Shown piece by piece: positions 43,084 through 54,273 of a stretch of DNA of 58,266 nucleotides (positions within the stretch are counted from its first letter, which is position 1; the number at the start of each line of letters is the position of its first letter). The notes under the pieces were generated by a model, which had not been told where the DNA came from, made no database searches, and saw only the letters and a list, made by a program, of their open reading frames with translations. This stretch comes from an uncultured Pelagibacteraceae bacterium (GTDB taxonomy: Bacteria > Pseudomonadota > Alphaproteobacteria > Pelagibacterales > Pelagibacteraceae). A program made the translations under genes and the position numbers. Location of the stretch: positions 1 to 58,266 of the forward strand of contig CACNRD010000007.1 in NCBI GenBank assembly GCA_902622795.1, written 5' to 3'.

Positions 43084-44820
43084 TTATTTCTGAATCTGTT
43101 TATCATAAAAACTTCTGTATAATTCAGATTTATGCATTAAATCTTCATGTTTACCGTTTTCGATTACTTTTCCTGAGTCAATAAGATAAATATTATTAGA
43201 GTTCAAAATTGTCGATAATCGATGTGCTATTACTATTGTAGTTTTATTTTTGGTAAGAATATTTAAAGCCTCTTGAATTTTGGTTTCAGTCTCCGAGTCT
43301 AAAGATGAAGTTGCTTCGTCAAGGAGTATTACTGAACTTTTTTTAAGCATTGCTCTTGCAATAGAGAGCCTTTGTTTTTCACCACCTGATAATCTAACAC
43401 CATTTTCTCCTATTAATGTTTCGTATTTATTCGGCAGATTGTTAATGAATTCCTCACAAAAAGACAATTTCGCAACATGGTATATTTCATCATCTGTAGC
43501 ATTATCTTTAGCATATTTAATATTATTTTTAATTGTATCATCAAACAAAGTTGTTTCTTGACTCACCATAGAAATTTGCTCTCTAAGTGATTTTATTGTT
43601 AATTTATTTACTGATTGATCGTCAATAAATATTTCACCTGACTGCACATCATAAAATCTTGGTATTAAATTCATGATGGTTGATTTTCCAGATCCACTAT
43701 GCCCCACTAAAGATGTCATTTTCCCACCTTCAAATTCTAGATTTATTGAATCAAGAGTTTTTCCTTCACTTATTTCGTATGAAAAATTTACATTTTGAAA
43801 TTTGATATTTGAATTTTTTACTCGAATTAATTCTGCATTAGATGAATCATTAATATTATTTTTTTGATCTATAATTGGTAAAATTCTTGATGCCGCAGAA
43901 AGACCCTGATTCAAAACCATATTAAGGGTTGATAAAGATCTTACTGGTTGGTAAGCCAACATCATTGCAGCAAGAAAAGAGAAGAAATTATTAATATCTA
44001 ATTCACCTCTTGACATTAATATACCTGAGTAAAAAATCAAAACTGCAATCATTATTCCTGTTAAAGTCTCCATTATAGGAGACATTCTTACAAAAACTGT
44101 TTGAATTTTTTGATTTTTTTCTTTTAGTTGTGATAAATAACTTTCAGCTCTTTTTTTCTCATATTCTTCTTTTTGGAAAATTTTTATTAATTTATGATTT
44201 TTAAATAACTCAACTAAATAAGTTGTTAAAAAACCTGATTTCTGTTGTGCTTCGGTAGTAACTTTACTTATTCTTTTACCTAATGTTTTTGCAGAAAAAC
44301 TTGCCAATGGAATCATAACAATTGAAATAAGAGCTAACTTCCAATTTTGTAAAAACATTACAATCAAAAGACCCATCAATGTTAAAGAGTCTTTAAATAA
44401 TGTTAATATTGCATTACTAAGAAGGTTGGTAACATGAGTAACATCATAAGTAAGGTTAGAAATAAATTTACCAGAGTGTTTCTTGTCAATAATCTGTGTG
44501 TCAGCTCCCACCAATGTATTTACCATATCAATTTGAAGCTTTTTTTTTATTGCCTCTCCAACTCCTATCATTGTTGCTTTTGCATAGTACAAAGATAAGC
44601 CTTTTGTGGTAAATGCTACAATAATCATTAATGGAATAAAAATTATGAGTGATTGATCTTTTTCAATAAAAAGCTTTTTTATCGCAGGATCTAAAAGCCA
44701 AGCAATTGCAGAAGTGCTTCCAGCAACTAATATAGAAAAAAAAGCAGATAAAATAATTTTATCTAAATATTTTTTTGAATAATTTTTATACAGTCTTTTA
44801 TAGATTATAGAATTTTCCAT
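43084..44820 (-). CDS. msbA: ABC transporter MsbA (lipid A flippase type)
   Basis: The 578-residue half-transporter has six transmembrane helices and a C-terminal ATPase domain. The ATPase carries Walker A LVGHSGSGKSTIMNL, the Q-loop, signature RLSGGEKQRLSIARA, and Walker B VILLDEATSSLD, with the H-loop in IVIAHRLSTI. The size and location among waaA, lpxK and lpxL indicate flipping of core-lipid A across the inner membrane. It shares one base with the end of ubiA. A general multidrug exporter is the alternative, but the context favours MsbA. Confidence 0.93.
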   Translation of the reverse strand: MENSIIYKRLYKNYSKKYLDKIILSAFFSILVAGSTSAIAWLLDPAIKKLFIEKDQSLIIFIPLMIIVAFTTKGLSLYYAKATMIGVGEAIKKKLQIDMVNTLVGADTQIIDKKHSGKFISNLTYDVTHVTNLLSNAILTLFKDSLTLMGLLIVMFLQNWKLALISIVMIPLASFSAKTLGKRISKVTTEAQQKSGFLTTYLVELFKNHKLIKIFQKEEYEKKRAESYLSQLKEKNQKIQTVFVRMSPIMETLTGIMIAVLIFYSGILMSRGELDINNFFSFLAAMMLAYQPVRSLSTLNMVLNQGLSAASRILPIIDQKNNINDSSNAELIRVKNSNIKFQNVNFSYEISEGKTLDSINLEFEGGKMTSLVGHSGSGKSTIMNLIPRFYDVQSGEIFIDDQSVNKLTIKSLREQISMVSQETTLFDDTIKNNIKYAKDNATDDEIYHVAKLSFCEEFINNLPNKYETLIGENGVRLSGGEKQRLSIARAMLKKSSVILLDEATSSLDSETETKIQEALNILTKNKTTIVIAHRLSTILNSNNIYLIDSGKVIENGKHEDLMHKSELYRSFYDKQIQK

Positions 44821-45686
44821 TATAAAGTTTTAACTATTAAGATATTTATAAGAATTATAAGACCAAAAAAATTATTACTTTTGAAGGCTTTCAAACAACT
44901 GGCAGGTTCATTTAAATTAAATATTTTCATTTGATAAATAAATAAGTGAATAAATGGAATTATAGAAAGCAAATAGTAGCTTAAATGAAATTTCATTTCG
45001 TAACCTCCGATTAGTAGGAAACATAATAAAAATAAATAACATACAAATAAAAATTTTTTAGCTTTCCCTTTGAATTTTATTGATGTTGATTTTAATCCTA
45101 TTATTTCGTCATCTTTGATATCTTGGTATCCATAAATTGTGTCATAGCCCAGTGTCCAAAATATGGCTCCAACGTAGAATAGAATAGGTGCTAAGCTAAT
45201 TTCACCTTTAACAGCAGTCCATCCGAGTATTAACCCATAATTAAAAGTGATACCTAAGAATAATTGTGGCCAATAAGTAAACCTTTTCATTAATGGATAA
45301 GTAAAAGCAAGAGGCATAGAGGCAAAAGCAAGAATTATTGTAAACAAATTGAAATTAATCAAAACTAAAAAAGCCAAAAAACAGAGCACGAGGGCATAAA
45401 GTGAAGCAAGCTTAATAGATACTTTTCCTGAAGCGATTGGACGATTTTTGGTGCGCAAAACTTTTGCATCAAACTCTTTGTCCAAGATATCATTCACTAT
45501 ACAGCCGGCAGATCTCATAAACACTGATCCCAAAAAAAATAGAATTAAATAAAAAAAATAGTTATCTAAGCTTGAGGAAAAATCGTAAGCTAAAGTTAAT
45601 CCCCAAGCACATGGCCAGAATAGAAGCATAAAACCAATAGGCTTTTTTAATCTTGTAAGTTCGATAAATAAGTTTAATTGGTTCAT
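44820..45686 (-). CDS. ubiA: 4-hydroxybenzoate polyprenyltransferase
   Basis: The 288-residue integral membrane enzyme attaches a polyprenyl tail to 4-hydroxybenzoate in ubiquinone biosynthesis. The first Asp-rich motif is NDILDKEFDAKVLRTKNRP and the second is YQDIKDDEIIG. About eight transmembrane helices surround these, and LFWPCAWGLTLAY is typical of UbiA. It is the 5'-most gene of the leftward operon and lies upstream of msbA with a one-base overlap. It feeds the quinone pool used by the respiratory genes of the region. Confidence 0.95.
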   Translation of the reverse strand: MNQLNLFIELTRLKKPIGFMLLFWPCAWGLTLAYDFSSSLDNYFFYLILFFLGSVFMRSAGCIVNDILDKEFDAKVLRTKNRPIASGKVSIKLASLYALVLCFLAFLVLINFNLFTIILAFASMPLAFTYPLMKRFTYWPQLFLGITFNYGLILGWTAVKGEISLAPILFYVGAIFWTLGYDTIYGYQDIKDDEIIGLKSTSIKFKGKAKKFLFVCYLFLLCFLLIGGYEMKFHLSYYLLSIIPFIHLFIYQMKIFNLNEPASCLKAFKSNNFFGLIILINILIVKTL

Positions 45687-45735
45687 AATTTACTTGTAAA
45701 TAACAAAGGCTAGTTTCATAATCAAATTGATTCGT

Positions 45736-46137
45736 ATGAATATAGATTATACCGTTACAGCATTAATGTTTCCTGCAATACCTTTGTTAATGGGTGTTTA
45801 CAGTAATAGGTTCCATACATTGAGTGCTCTAATTAGAAAAATACATGATGCCCATGTCTTTGAAAAACATACTCCACCTGAATGGAAGGCTCAATTTATA
45901 AATCTTAATAAAAGAATAAGTCTTCTAAAATTTTCAATGGTATTTGCAGCATTTGGGTTTTTATTTAACATGCTAACTGTTTTTGGTCTTTATTTAAGTG
46001 AGATTTTTATCGCCAGAATTATTTTTGGATCATGTTGTTTGTCTATGATTATTTCTATTATTTTTTTTATCGTTGAAATTCAAGTCTCTACTAATGCTTT
46101 GAAACTTCACATGTCAGATATGGATATTTATGAATAA
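45736..46137 (+). CDS. DUF2721 family membrane protein
   Basis: The 133-residue protein has three transmembrane helices. LMFPAIPLLMGVYSNRFHTLSALIRKIHDAH is the DUF2721 mark, of which the RFHTLSALIRKIHDAH part is clearest. A cytoplasmic loop with basic residues (NLNKRISLLKFS) follows. The function is unknown; the family is common in proteobacteria. The ATG at 45736 is chosen over a TTG at 45727. It is monocistronic, diverging from ubiA and converging on the oxidoreductase gene. Confidence 0.85.
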   Translation: MNIDYTVTALMFPAIPLLMGVYSNRFHTLSALIRKIHDAHVFEKHTPPEWKAQFINLNKRISLLKFSMVFAAFGFLFNMLTVFGLYLSEIFIARIIFGSCCLSMIISIIFFIVEIQVSTNALKLHMSDMDIYE

Positions 46138-46146
46138 ATTGTCTGT

Positions 46147-47118
46147 TTAAGGCTTTATAACAGCTGGACCAGTAAGCAATCTGCCCTCTAAATCTTCATG
46201 AGCTTGTTTAACTTCATCAAGAGAATATTTTTTTGAAATCTCGATTTTAAATTTTCCATCTAAAACAGCATCAAAAACTTTTTTTGCTGACTCTAACAAT
46301 TCTTCTCTCTCAATAGTGTAATGAGCAATGGAAGGTCTTGTAAAAAATAAACCTTTAGCATTAATATGTTTTTTTACATCAATAGTATCGACATAACCCG
46401 AAGCATTTCCAAAAGCTACCATCATCCCCCTAATTTTAAGCACTTCAATTGAACCTTCAAAAGTTTTTAAACCCACACCATCATACACTACGTCAATTCC
46501 ATTTTTTCCAACAATTTTTTCTACTTCTTCTACAAAGTTTTTATCAGTGTAGTTTATTACTTGATGACAGCCGTTTTTCTTTGCAATTTCTTCTTTTTCT
46601 TTAGAGCCAACAGTGCCAATGATTTCTGCACCAATTGAATTAGCCCATGGACATAAAATTTGACCTAGCGCTCCAGCTGCTGCATGATAAAGAACTTTGT
46701 CTCCTTTTTTTAATGGATAAGCTCTATGTAATAAATATTCTGCAGTAATTCCTTTTAAAGTGACGCATGAAGCGACTTCATCTGAAACTCCATCTGGAAC
46801 TGGAACTAGTTTATTTTCTGGCATAATATGCTTTTCTGAATATGCACCAATAGGCATAGAAGCATGGGAAACTCTATCTCCAACTTTAAATAATTTAACC
46901 TCAGGACCAACTTCTTCGATAACACCACATGCTTCAAGGCCAATTCCGCTAGGAAGTGGAATAGGATAGAGCCCTGTTCGGTGATATGTATCAATATAAT
47001 TTATACCAATAGATAAGTTTTTAATTAAGACTTCATTGGATTTAGGTTTGCCGATTTCAATATTTTCAACTTTTAGTACATCAGGACTTCCAAATTTTTC
47101 TATTTTTACAGCTTTCAT
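46147..47118 (-). CDS. NADPH:quinone oxidoreductase, zinc-free MDR family
   Basis: The 323-residue medium-chain dehydrogenase/reductase has an N-terminal GroES-like domain and a Rossmann domain. The quinone oxidoreductase marks are NYIDTYHRTGLYPIPLPSGIG, VYDGVG, and the nucleotide-binding YHAAAGALGQILCPWA. No catalytic or structural zinc ligands are evident, which fits the quinone reductase (QOR) group and not alcohol dehydrogenases. It would reduce quinones with NADPH in one electron steps. It is followed by the pirin gene upstream in the same direction (3-base gap). Confidence 0.9.
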   Translation of the reverse strand: MKAVKIEKFGSPDVLKVENIEIGKPKSNEVLIKNLSIGINYIDTYHRTGLYPIPLPSGIGLEACGVIEEVGPEVKLFKVGDRVSHASMPIGAYSEKHIMPENKLVPVPDGVSDEVASCVTLKGITAEYLLHRAYPLKKGDKVLYHAAAGALGQILCPWANSIGAEIIGTVGSKEKEEIAKKNGCHQVINYTDKNFVEEVEKIVGKNGIDVVYDGVGLKTFEGSIEVLKIRGMMVAFGNASGYVDTIDVKKHINAKGLFFTRPSIAHYTIEREELLESAKKVFDAVLDGKFKIEISKKYSLDEVKQAHEDLEGRLLTGPAVIKP

Positions 47119-47121
47119 AAT

Positions 47122-47958
47122 TTATTTTACAAATGTACCACTATGATAATCCTGAACTGCTTGCAAGATTTCTGCTTTAGTATTCATCACAAATGGACCA
47201 CCTCTAGCTATTTCCTCATTAATAGGCTTACCTGAAACCACCAAGAACTTAGCATTTGATTTAGCTTTGACTGTTAAATCTTCACCTCGAGTTAAAATTA
47301 TTAAAGTACTATCTTTAACATCATCGTGTTTATTTTTTCCAATTTCAATTTCACCATTTATTAGATAAATAAAAGTGTTATGAGTTGAAGGTAATTTATA
47401 GTTAAATAATTTATCTTTGGTCAGCTCAATATCAAAATAGATTGGCTCAACATTATGACCTTTAACAGGGCCTTCAGCATTTTCAAAATTTCCAGCTATA
47501 ACTTTAACCTGTTTCTCTTTATCTTTATGAACACTCATTTTATCTGAATCTATGTAAATATATTCAGGCTTACTCATCTTTAATTTAGCAGGCATATTAA
47601 TCCATAATTGAAATCCATGAAGTTTACCTTCTTTCATTGCGGGCATTTCAGAATGAATTATTCCACTTCCGGTTTTCATCCACTGAACATCTCCTGCCGT
47701 CATTCTTCCTTCACCCCCGGTGCTATCTTTATGCTCAAAATCTCCGGCTAACATATAGGTTACTGTTTCAATTCCTCGATGAGGATGGGGTGGAAAACCA
47801 GCAATGTAATCCTCACTATTCTCTGATCCAAACTCATCTAACATCAAAAATGGATCAAAATAATTTGGTTCTACACCAATACTTCTTTTTAGTTTAACTC
47901 CCGCACCATCAGATGCAAGGATAGGGTCAATAATTTTACTGATTTCAATATTTTTCAT
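47122..47958 (-). CDS. Pirin family bicupin protein
   Basis: The 278-residue protein has the pirin N-terminal cupin: FPPHPHRGIETVTYMLAG, with the metal-binding histidines, and MTAGDVQWMKTGSGIIHSEMP. The second cupin is less conserved and ends RGGPFVMNTKAEI, the pirin signature. Pirins are iron proteins and some have quercetinase-like dioxygenase activity, but the role in this organism is unknown. It is between the quinone reductase and the haloacid dehalogenase genes in one leftward set, which may point to quinone or aromatic-compound detoxification. Confidence 0.93.
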   Translation of the reverse strand: MKNIEISKIIDPILASDGAGVKLKRSIGVEPNYFDPFLMLDEFGSENSEDYIAGFPPHPHRGIETVTYMLAGDFEHKDSTGGEGRMTAGDVQWMKTGSGIIHSEMPAMKEGKLHGFQLWINMPAKLKMSKPEYIYIDSDKMSVHKDKEKQVKVIAGNFENAEGPVKGHNVEPIYFDIELTKDKLFNYKLPSTHNTFIYLINGEIEIGKNKHDDVKDSTLIILTRGEDLTVKAKSNAKFLVVSGKPINEEIARGGPFVMNTKAEILQAVQDYHSGTFVK

Positions 47959-47978
47959 TTTATCGATATAAGAATTTA

Positions 47979-48641
47979 TTAGAGTATATCAAGTAAATCT
48001 CCAAGTTGTTTAATTTGATGTTTAGGCGAATAGTCAAGTTTATCAAAAATATTGTTATTTCTATTTACCCAAACAGAATTGTATCCATAATTTCCACCAC
48101 CTGATACATCCCAAGTGTTAGCACTTAAAAAAGCAACTTCATTTTTTTGAATATTATATTTTTTAATTGGTATATCGTAAACTTTAGAGTCTGGTTTATA
48201 AATACCAACTTCTTCTATTGAAAAAAGATCATCAAATAAATTATCTAAATTATTGCTTTTAACTAATTGATTAAGAAGGGTAGGTGTACCATTTGAAAGA
48301 ATAGCAAGTTTTAAATCTTTTTCTTTAAGTGATTTTAAAACTGTAGGCACTTCCTTAAATGGTGAAAGAATTTTATAAAGGTCTAATAATTCATTTCTCA
48401 ATGAAGAATCTATTTTATGAGCTTTCATAGATTTATCTAAACTATCTTCAGTTACTTGCCAAAAATCTTTATGTCTTTTCATTAAACTTCTAAGCCAAGT
48501 ATATTCTAGCTGAGTAGTTCTCCAGTAATTTGCAAAACCTTCCCACTTATCACCAATTTTATCTTTGCATTTCTCAGCAGCTGAATTCACATCAAATAAA
48601 GTTCCATATGCATCAAAAATTATTGCTTTAATATTTTTCAT
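47979..48641 (-). CDS. Haloacid dehalogenase type II-like hydrolase
   Basis: The 220-residue HAD hydrolase has motif I IIFDAYGTLFDVNSA (nucleophile Asp10), motif II ILSNGTPTLL, Lys in the YKPDSKVYDIPI segment, and SANTWDVSGGGNYGYNSVWVNR, which is specific for type II haloacid dehalogenases. Such enzymes hydrolyse 2-haloacids to 2-hydroxyacids. In an oligotroph the natural substrate may be a different phosphate or halide, so the activity is inferred. It is first in the leftward dehalogenase-pirin-quinone reductase set and diverges from rsmE with a 16-base gap. Confidence 0.9.
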   Translation of the reverse strand: MKNIKAIIFDAYGTLFDVNSAAEKCKDKIGDKWEGFANYWRTTQLEYTWLRSLMKRHKDFWQVTEDSLDKSMKAHKIDSSLRNELLDLYKILSPFKEVPTVLKSLKEKDLKLAILSNGTPTLLNQLVKSNNLDNLFDDLFSIEEVGIYKPDSKVYDIPIKKYNIQKNEVAFLSANTWDVSGGGNYGYNSVWVNRNNNIFDKLDYSPKHQIKQLGDLLDIL

Positions 48642-48657
48642 AAACTAATTTGTCTAC

Positions 48658-49359
48658 ATGAGTAACATTAGATTATTTTTTCCAAAAAGTTTATCACTTA
48701 ATTTAACTGCCACACTTGATATATCACAATCTCATTATGTAAGTAAGGTTATGAGAATTAAAGAAAATGAAGTTTTCTCTTTATTTAATACTAGTGGTGA
48801 GTGGGAGGCAAAAATTTTAGGTATTTCAAAAAGTATTGTTGAGTTTAATGTTACAAAACAATTAAGACAAAAAGAGAATTTTAAAGAGCTATGGTTAGCT
48901 TTTTCACCTATCAAATCTAATTACTTTAATTTCATGATTCAAAAAGCAACTGAGTTAGGAGTTACAAAGTTTTTGCCTATTATTTTTGATCGAACAATTG
49001 TTAGGAAGATAAATAAAGAAAGATTAGAAAAAGTTATTATAGAAGCAGCAGAACAATCGAATAGAATTCAGGTTCCTAATATTGAAGACCCACAAAATCT
49101 TAGAGATTTTCTAAATAAGAATGATGTCGATTTGATTTTCACAGATCTTAATTCAAAAAATAATAAAGTAGATTTAAAAAAACTTACTAGCAAGCCAATC
49201 TGTATCGTTGTAGGTCCTGAAGGAGACTTTTCTGAGAGTGAAAGAGACGAGATTCTCTCATATAAAGGTGTTCAGGCTATAAAAATTAATGAAAACATCC
49301 TAAGATCTGAAACAGCTGTAATTTCTGCCATATCGATCATAAATTACGCCATTAATTGA
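48658..49359 (+). CDS. rsmE: 16S rRNA (uracil1498-N3)-methyltransferase RsmE
   Basis: The 233-residue SPOUT-fold methyltransferase has the N-terminal PUA-like domain. The knotted SAM site has FSPIKSNYFNFMIQKATELGV, IIEAAEQSNRIQVPNIE, VVGPEGDFSESERDEI and ILRSETAVISAI. It methylates U1498 of 16S rRNA. It is followed after 60 bases by the cytochrome oxidase operon. Confidence 0.95.
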   Translation: MSNIRLFFPKSLSLNLTATLDISQSHYVSKVMRIKENEVFSLFNTSGEWEAKILGISKSIVEFNVTKQLRQKENFKELWLAFSPIKSNYFNFMIQKATELGVTKFLPIIFDRTIVRKINKERLEKVIIEAAEQSNRIQVPNIEDPQNLRDFLNKNDVDLIFTDLNSKNNKVDLKKLTSKPICIVVGPEGDFSESERDEILSYKGVQAIKINENILRSETAVISAISIINYAIN

Positions 49360-49419
49360 TATTTTGTCGCGAAAAGTAAAGTGTAATTTTTCTAAAGAGG
49401 ATTTATATAGTGTCTAAAA

Positions 49420-51869
<2,450 letters not shown>

Positions 51870-51901
51870 GTATTAATTTAGATTTTTTAAACATAAAATT
51901 A

Positions 51902-52813
51902 ATGATCAAGTCTAAATTAAAAAATAGAAATTTAAGTCAGGAAGACGTATTTAATTTATCTGAATTATTTAAACTAATGAAGCCAAGAGTGATGTCATTA
52001 GTTATCTTTACTTGTGCTGTAGGTTTATTGATGGCACCAAATATTATTCCTACAAAAGATGCAATCATTGGTATTATTTTAGTTTCAATAGGTGCAGGAG
52101 CGGCAGGTGCACTTAACATGTGGTACGAATCTGATTTAGATGCACTTATGTCTAGGACTTGTTTGAGGCCAATACCAACTGGAAAAGTAAATAAAAATCA
52201 GGCATTAGTATTTGGTATTACCTTATCAATATTTTCTGTAATAGCATTAGACTATTTTGCTAATAGAATATCTGCTGGCTTATTGTTATCTACGATCTTG
52301 TTTTATGTTTTCGTCTATACAATCTGGCTGAAGAGAAAAACTCCACAAAATATAGTAATTGGAGGTGCTGCTGGCGCTTTGCCACCAGTAATTGGTTGGA
52401 CAATTGCTACTAATTCACTTTCATTAGAGCCAATAACATTTTTTCTAATAATTTTTTTTTGGACCCCATCTCATTTCTGGGCTTTAAGCTTATATAAATC
52501 TGATGATTATAAAAAGGCAAAAATTCCAATGCTACCATTAACTAATGGAGTAGAGAGTACAAAATTAAATATATTAATTTATTCATTATTAATGTTACCA
52601 GTCATTGTTTTGCCTTATGCTATCGGTTTTGTAAGTCTAGTTTTTTTACTACCATCATTAATTTTAACACTTTATTATAACTTTCTATGTTTGGAACTTT
52701 ACAAATTTAAGAAAAATAAATTTAACTCAAAGAAAGCAAAAATTATTTTTGGTTATTCAATTTTATATTTATTTCTGATATTCGTTCTTTTTTTGATCGA
52801 TAAAATTTTATGA
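51902..52813 (+). CDS. ctaB: Protoheme IX farnesyltransferase (heme O synthase)
   Basis: The 303-residue UbiA-superfamily membrane enzyme adds a farnesyl group to heme b to make heme O, the precursor of heme A. The Asp-rich motif NMWYESDLDALMSRTCLRP and the second IPMLPLTNG with KKAKIPML are visible, along with the LMKPRVMSLVIFT start. It is inside the oxidase operon, where it serves cofactor maturation. Its stop TGA overlaps the ATG of the small downstream gene (ATGA). Confidence 0.97.
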   Translation: MIKSKLKNRNLSQEDVFNLSELFKLMKPRVMSLVIFTCAVGLLMAPNIIPTKDAIIGIILVSIGAGAAGALNMWYESDLDALMSRTCLRPIPTGKVNKNQALVFGITLSIFSVIALDYFANRISAGLLLSTILFYVFVYTIWLKRKTPQNIVIGGAAGALPPVIGWTIATNSLSLEPITFFLIIFFWTPSHFWALSLYKSDDYKKAKIPMLPLTNGVESTKLNILIYSLLMLPVIVLPYAIGFVSLVFLLPSLILTLYYNFLCLELYKFKKNKFNSKKAKIIFGYSILYLFLIFVLFLIDKIL

Positions 52814-52935
52814 TTACACCTGATAAAAAAACAAAAAAAAAGAATATTCTAACTGCTGTAGCAATTTTAGCTTTTATGGTTTTCTTGTTTGTGTTTACTT
52901 TATATAACGTTGGAGTTTTTGATAGACAGATATGA
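52810..52935 (+). CDS. Small single-helix membrane protein in the oxidase operon (CoxF-like)
   Basis: This 41-residue gene is below common annotation length. It starts on ATGA at the ctaB stop and ends on ATGA at the ctaG start, so it is translationally coupled on both sides. A lysine-rich head (TPDKKTKKKN) precedes one hydrophobic helix, ILTAVAILAFMVFLFVFTL, and a short polar end YNVGVFDRQI. A small membrane protein between ctaB and ctaG is common in alphaproteobacteria and is often called CoxF, an oxidase accessory factor of unclear role. The overlap geometry makes it very likely real. Confidence 0.82.
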   Translation: MITPDKKTKKKNILTAVAILAFMVFLFVFTLYNVGVFDRQI

Positions 52936-53465
52936 TGAAGAAAAAAACTTTAACCCCAATACTACTTGCTGGTATATTCTGCTTAATGCTTGGCCTGTCT
53001 TTTGCCGCTGTACCACTTTATGATTTATTTTGTAGAGTGACTGGTTTTGGAGGAACAACACAAGTTTCTAAAGAACCACCAAAAATGGTTTTAGATAAAA
53101 TTGTAAGTGTTAGATTTGATACTAATGTTAATAATCTTACCTGGGATTTTAAAGCAAAATCTAATGTAATGGATGTTAAAGTTGGTCAAGTTAACAAAAT
53201 AGAATTTGAAGTAGAAAATTATGGTGATGAGACCACTTATGGAGTTGCTAGCTTTAACGTTTCACCTTCAAGTTTTGGAAAATACTATAGTAAATTAGGT
53301 TGTTTTTGTTTTGAAAAACAGGAGCTGAAAGCTGGAGAAAAAGCAACTTATGTTATGACTTTTTATTTAGACCCAGAACTTGTAAATGATCCAACCGTAA
53401 AAAATTTACAGGATGTAACTATGTCGTATACTTTTTTCTCGACAGATTACTATAAACAATCATAA
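52932..53465 (+). CDS. ctaG: Cytochrome c oxidase assembly protein CtaG (Cox11)
   Basis: The 177-residue protein has an N-terminal transmembrane anchor and a periplasmic immunoglobulin-like domain that delivers copper to the CuB site. The copper-binding CFCFEKQ motif and the conserved PLYDLFCRVTGFGGTTQ region are intact. PLYDLFCRVTG is a family signature. The start is ATG at 52932 or 52935 (Met-Met). It is coupled upstream by ATGA to the small CoxF-like gene and precedes ctaE by 9 bases. Confidence 0.96.
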   Translation: MMKKKTLTPILLAGIFCLMLGLSFAAVPLYDLFCRVTGFGGTTQVSKEPPKMVLDKIVSVRFDTNVNNLTWDFKAKSNVMDVKVGQVNKIEFEVENYGDETTYGVASFNVSPSSFGKYYSKLGCFCFEKQELKAGEKATYVMTFYLDPELVNDPTVKNLQDVTMSYTFFSTDYYKQS

Positions 53466-53474
53466 TCACAAAAA

Positions 53475-54263
53475 ATGTCAGCTGAAAAAAAACACGACTA
53501 TCACTTAGTAGACCCAAGTCCTTGGCCTATCTATGTATCTTTTTCATGTTTAGTATTAGCCATAGGTACAATTTTTTATATGCATAACGATGTTTCCTGG
53601 GGAATGTATCTTGGGTTAGCACTAGTTATTTATGGAGCCTATATGTGGTTCAGAGATGTTGTCATTGAAGCAGAACATCAAGGTCATCATACCCCTGTTG
53701 TGCAAATTCATCACCGATATGGAATGACATTATTTATTGCATCAGAAGTGATGTTCTTTGTAGCTTGGTTCTGGGCATATTTTGATATCAGTTTATTTCC
53801 AAATGAATTTGTTGGAAATGTTTGGCCTCCAAAAGATATTGAAACATTTGATCCATGGGATATCCCTCTAATTAATACTTTAGTATTATTGTTATCTGGA
53901 ACTACAGTTACATGGTCTCACCATTCTTTACTTGAAGGTGATAGAAAAGGATTTATTCAAGGATTAACTGCAACAGTTGTTCTTGGTTTCTTTTTTACAT
54001 TACTACAAGCATATGAATATCATCATGCCACTTTTGATTATTCAGGTCACATTTATGGAGCAGTTTTTTATATGGCTACGGGTTTCCACGGATTTCACGT
54101 AATAGTTGGAACAATATTTTTAGCTGTTTGTTTGTGGCGAGGAAAATTAGGTCACTTTACTAAAGACCATCATTTTGGTTTTGAAGCAGCAGCTTGGTAC
54201 TGGCATTTTGTTGATGTAGTTTGGTTATTCTTATTTGCTGCCATTTATATTTGGGGAAGTTAA
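53475..54263 (+). CDS. ctaE: Cytochrome c oxidase subunit III
   Basis: The 262-residue protein has seven transmembrane helices: HDYHLVDPSPWPIYVSF is the conserved N-terminus, RYGMTLFIASEVMFFVAWFWAYFD and FHGFHVIVGTIFLAVCLWR are diagnostic helices, and YWHFVDVVWLFLFAAIYIWG is the C-terminal helix. It stabilises the aa3 oxidase core and proton uptake. It ends 10 bases before the preferred SURF1 start. Confidence 0.98.
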   Translation: MSAEKKHDYHLVDPSPWPIYVSFSCLVLAIGTIFYMHNDVSWGMYLGLALVIYGAYMWFRDVVIEAEHQGHHTPVVQIHHRYGMTLFIASEVMFFVAWFWAYFDISLFPNEFVGNVWPPKDIETFDPWDIPLINTLVLLLSGTTVTWSHHSLLEGDRKGFIQGLTATVVLGFFFTLLQAYEYHHATFDYSGHIYGAVFYMATGFHGFHVIVGTIFLAVCLWRGKLGHFTKDHHFGFEAAAWYWHFVDVVWLFLFAAIYIWGS

Positions 54264-54273
54264 TTTACAACTC

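Noticed and set aside
46760-46994. Two overlapping ORFs inside the quinone oxidoreductase gene
   Set aside because: They are frame shadows of a conserved MDR-family gene.
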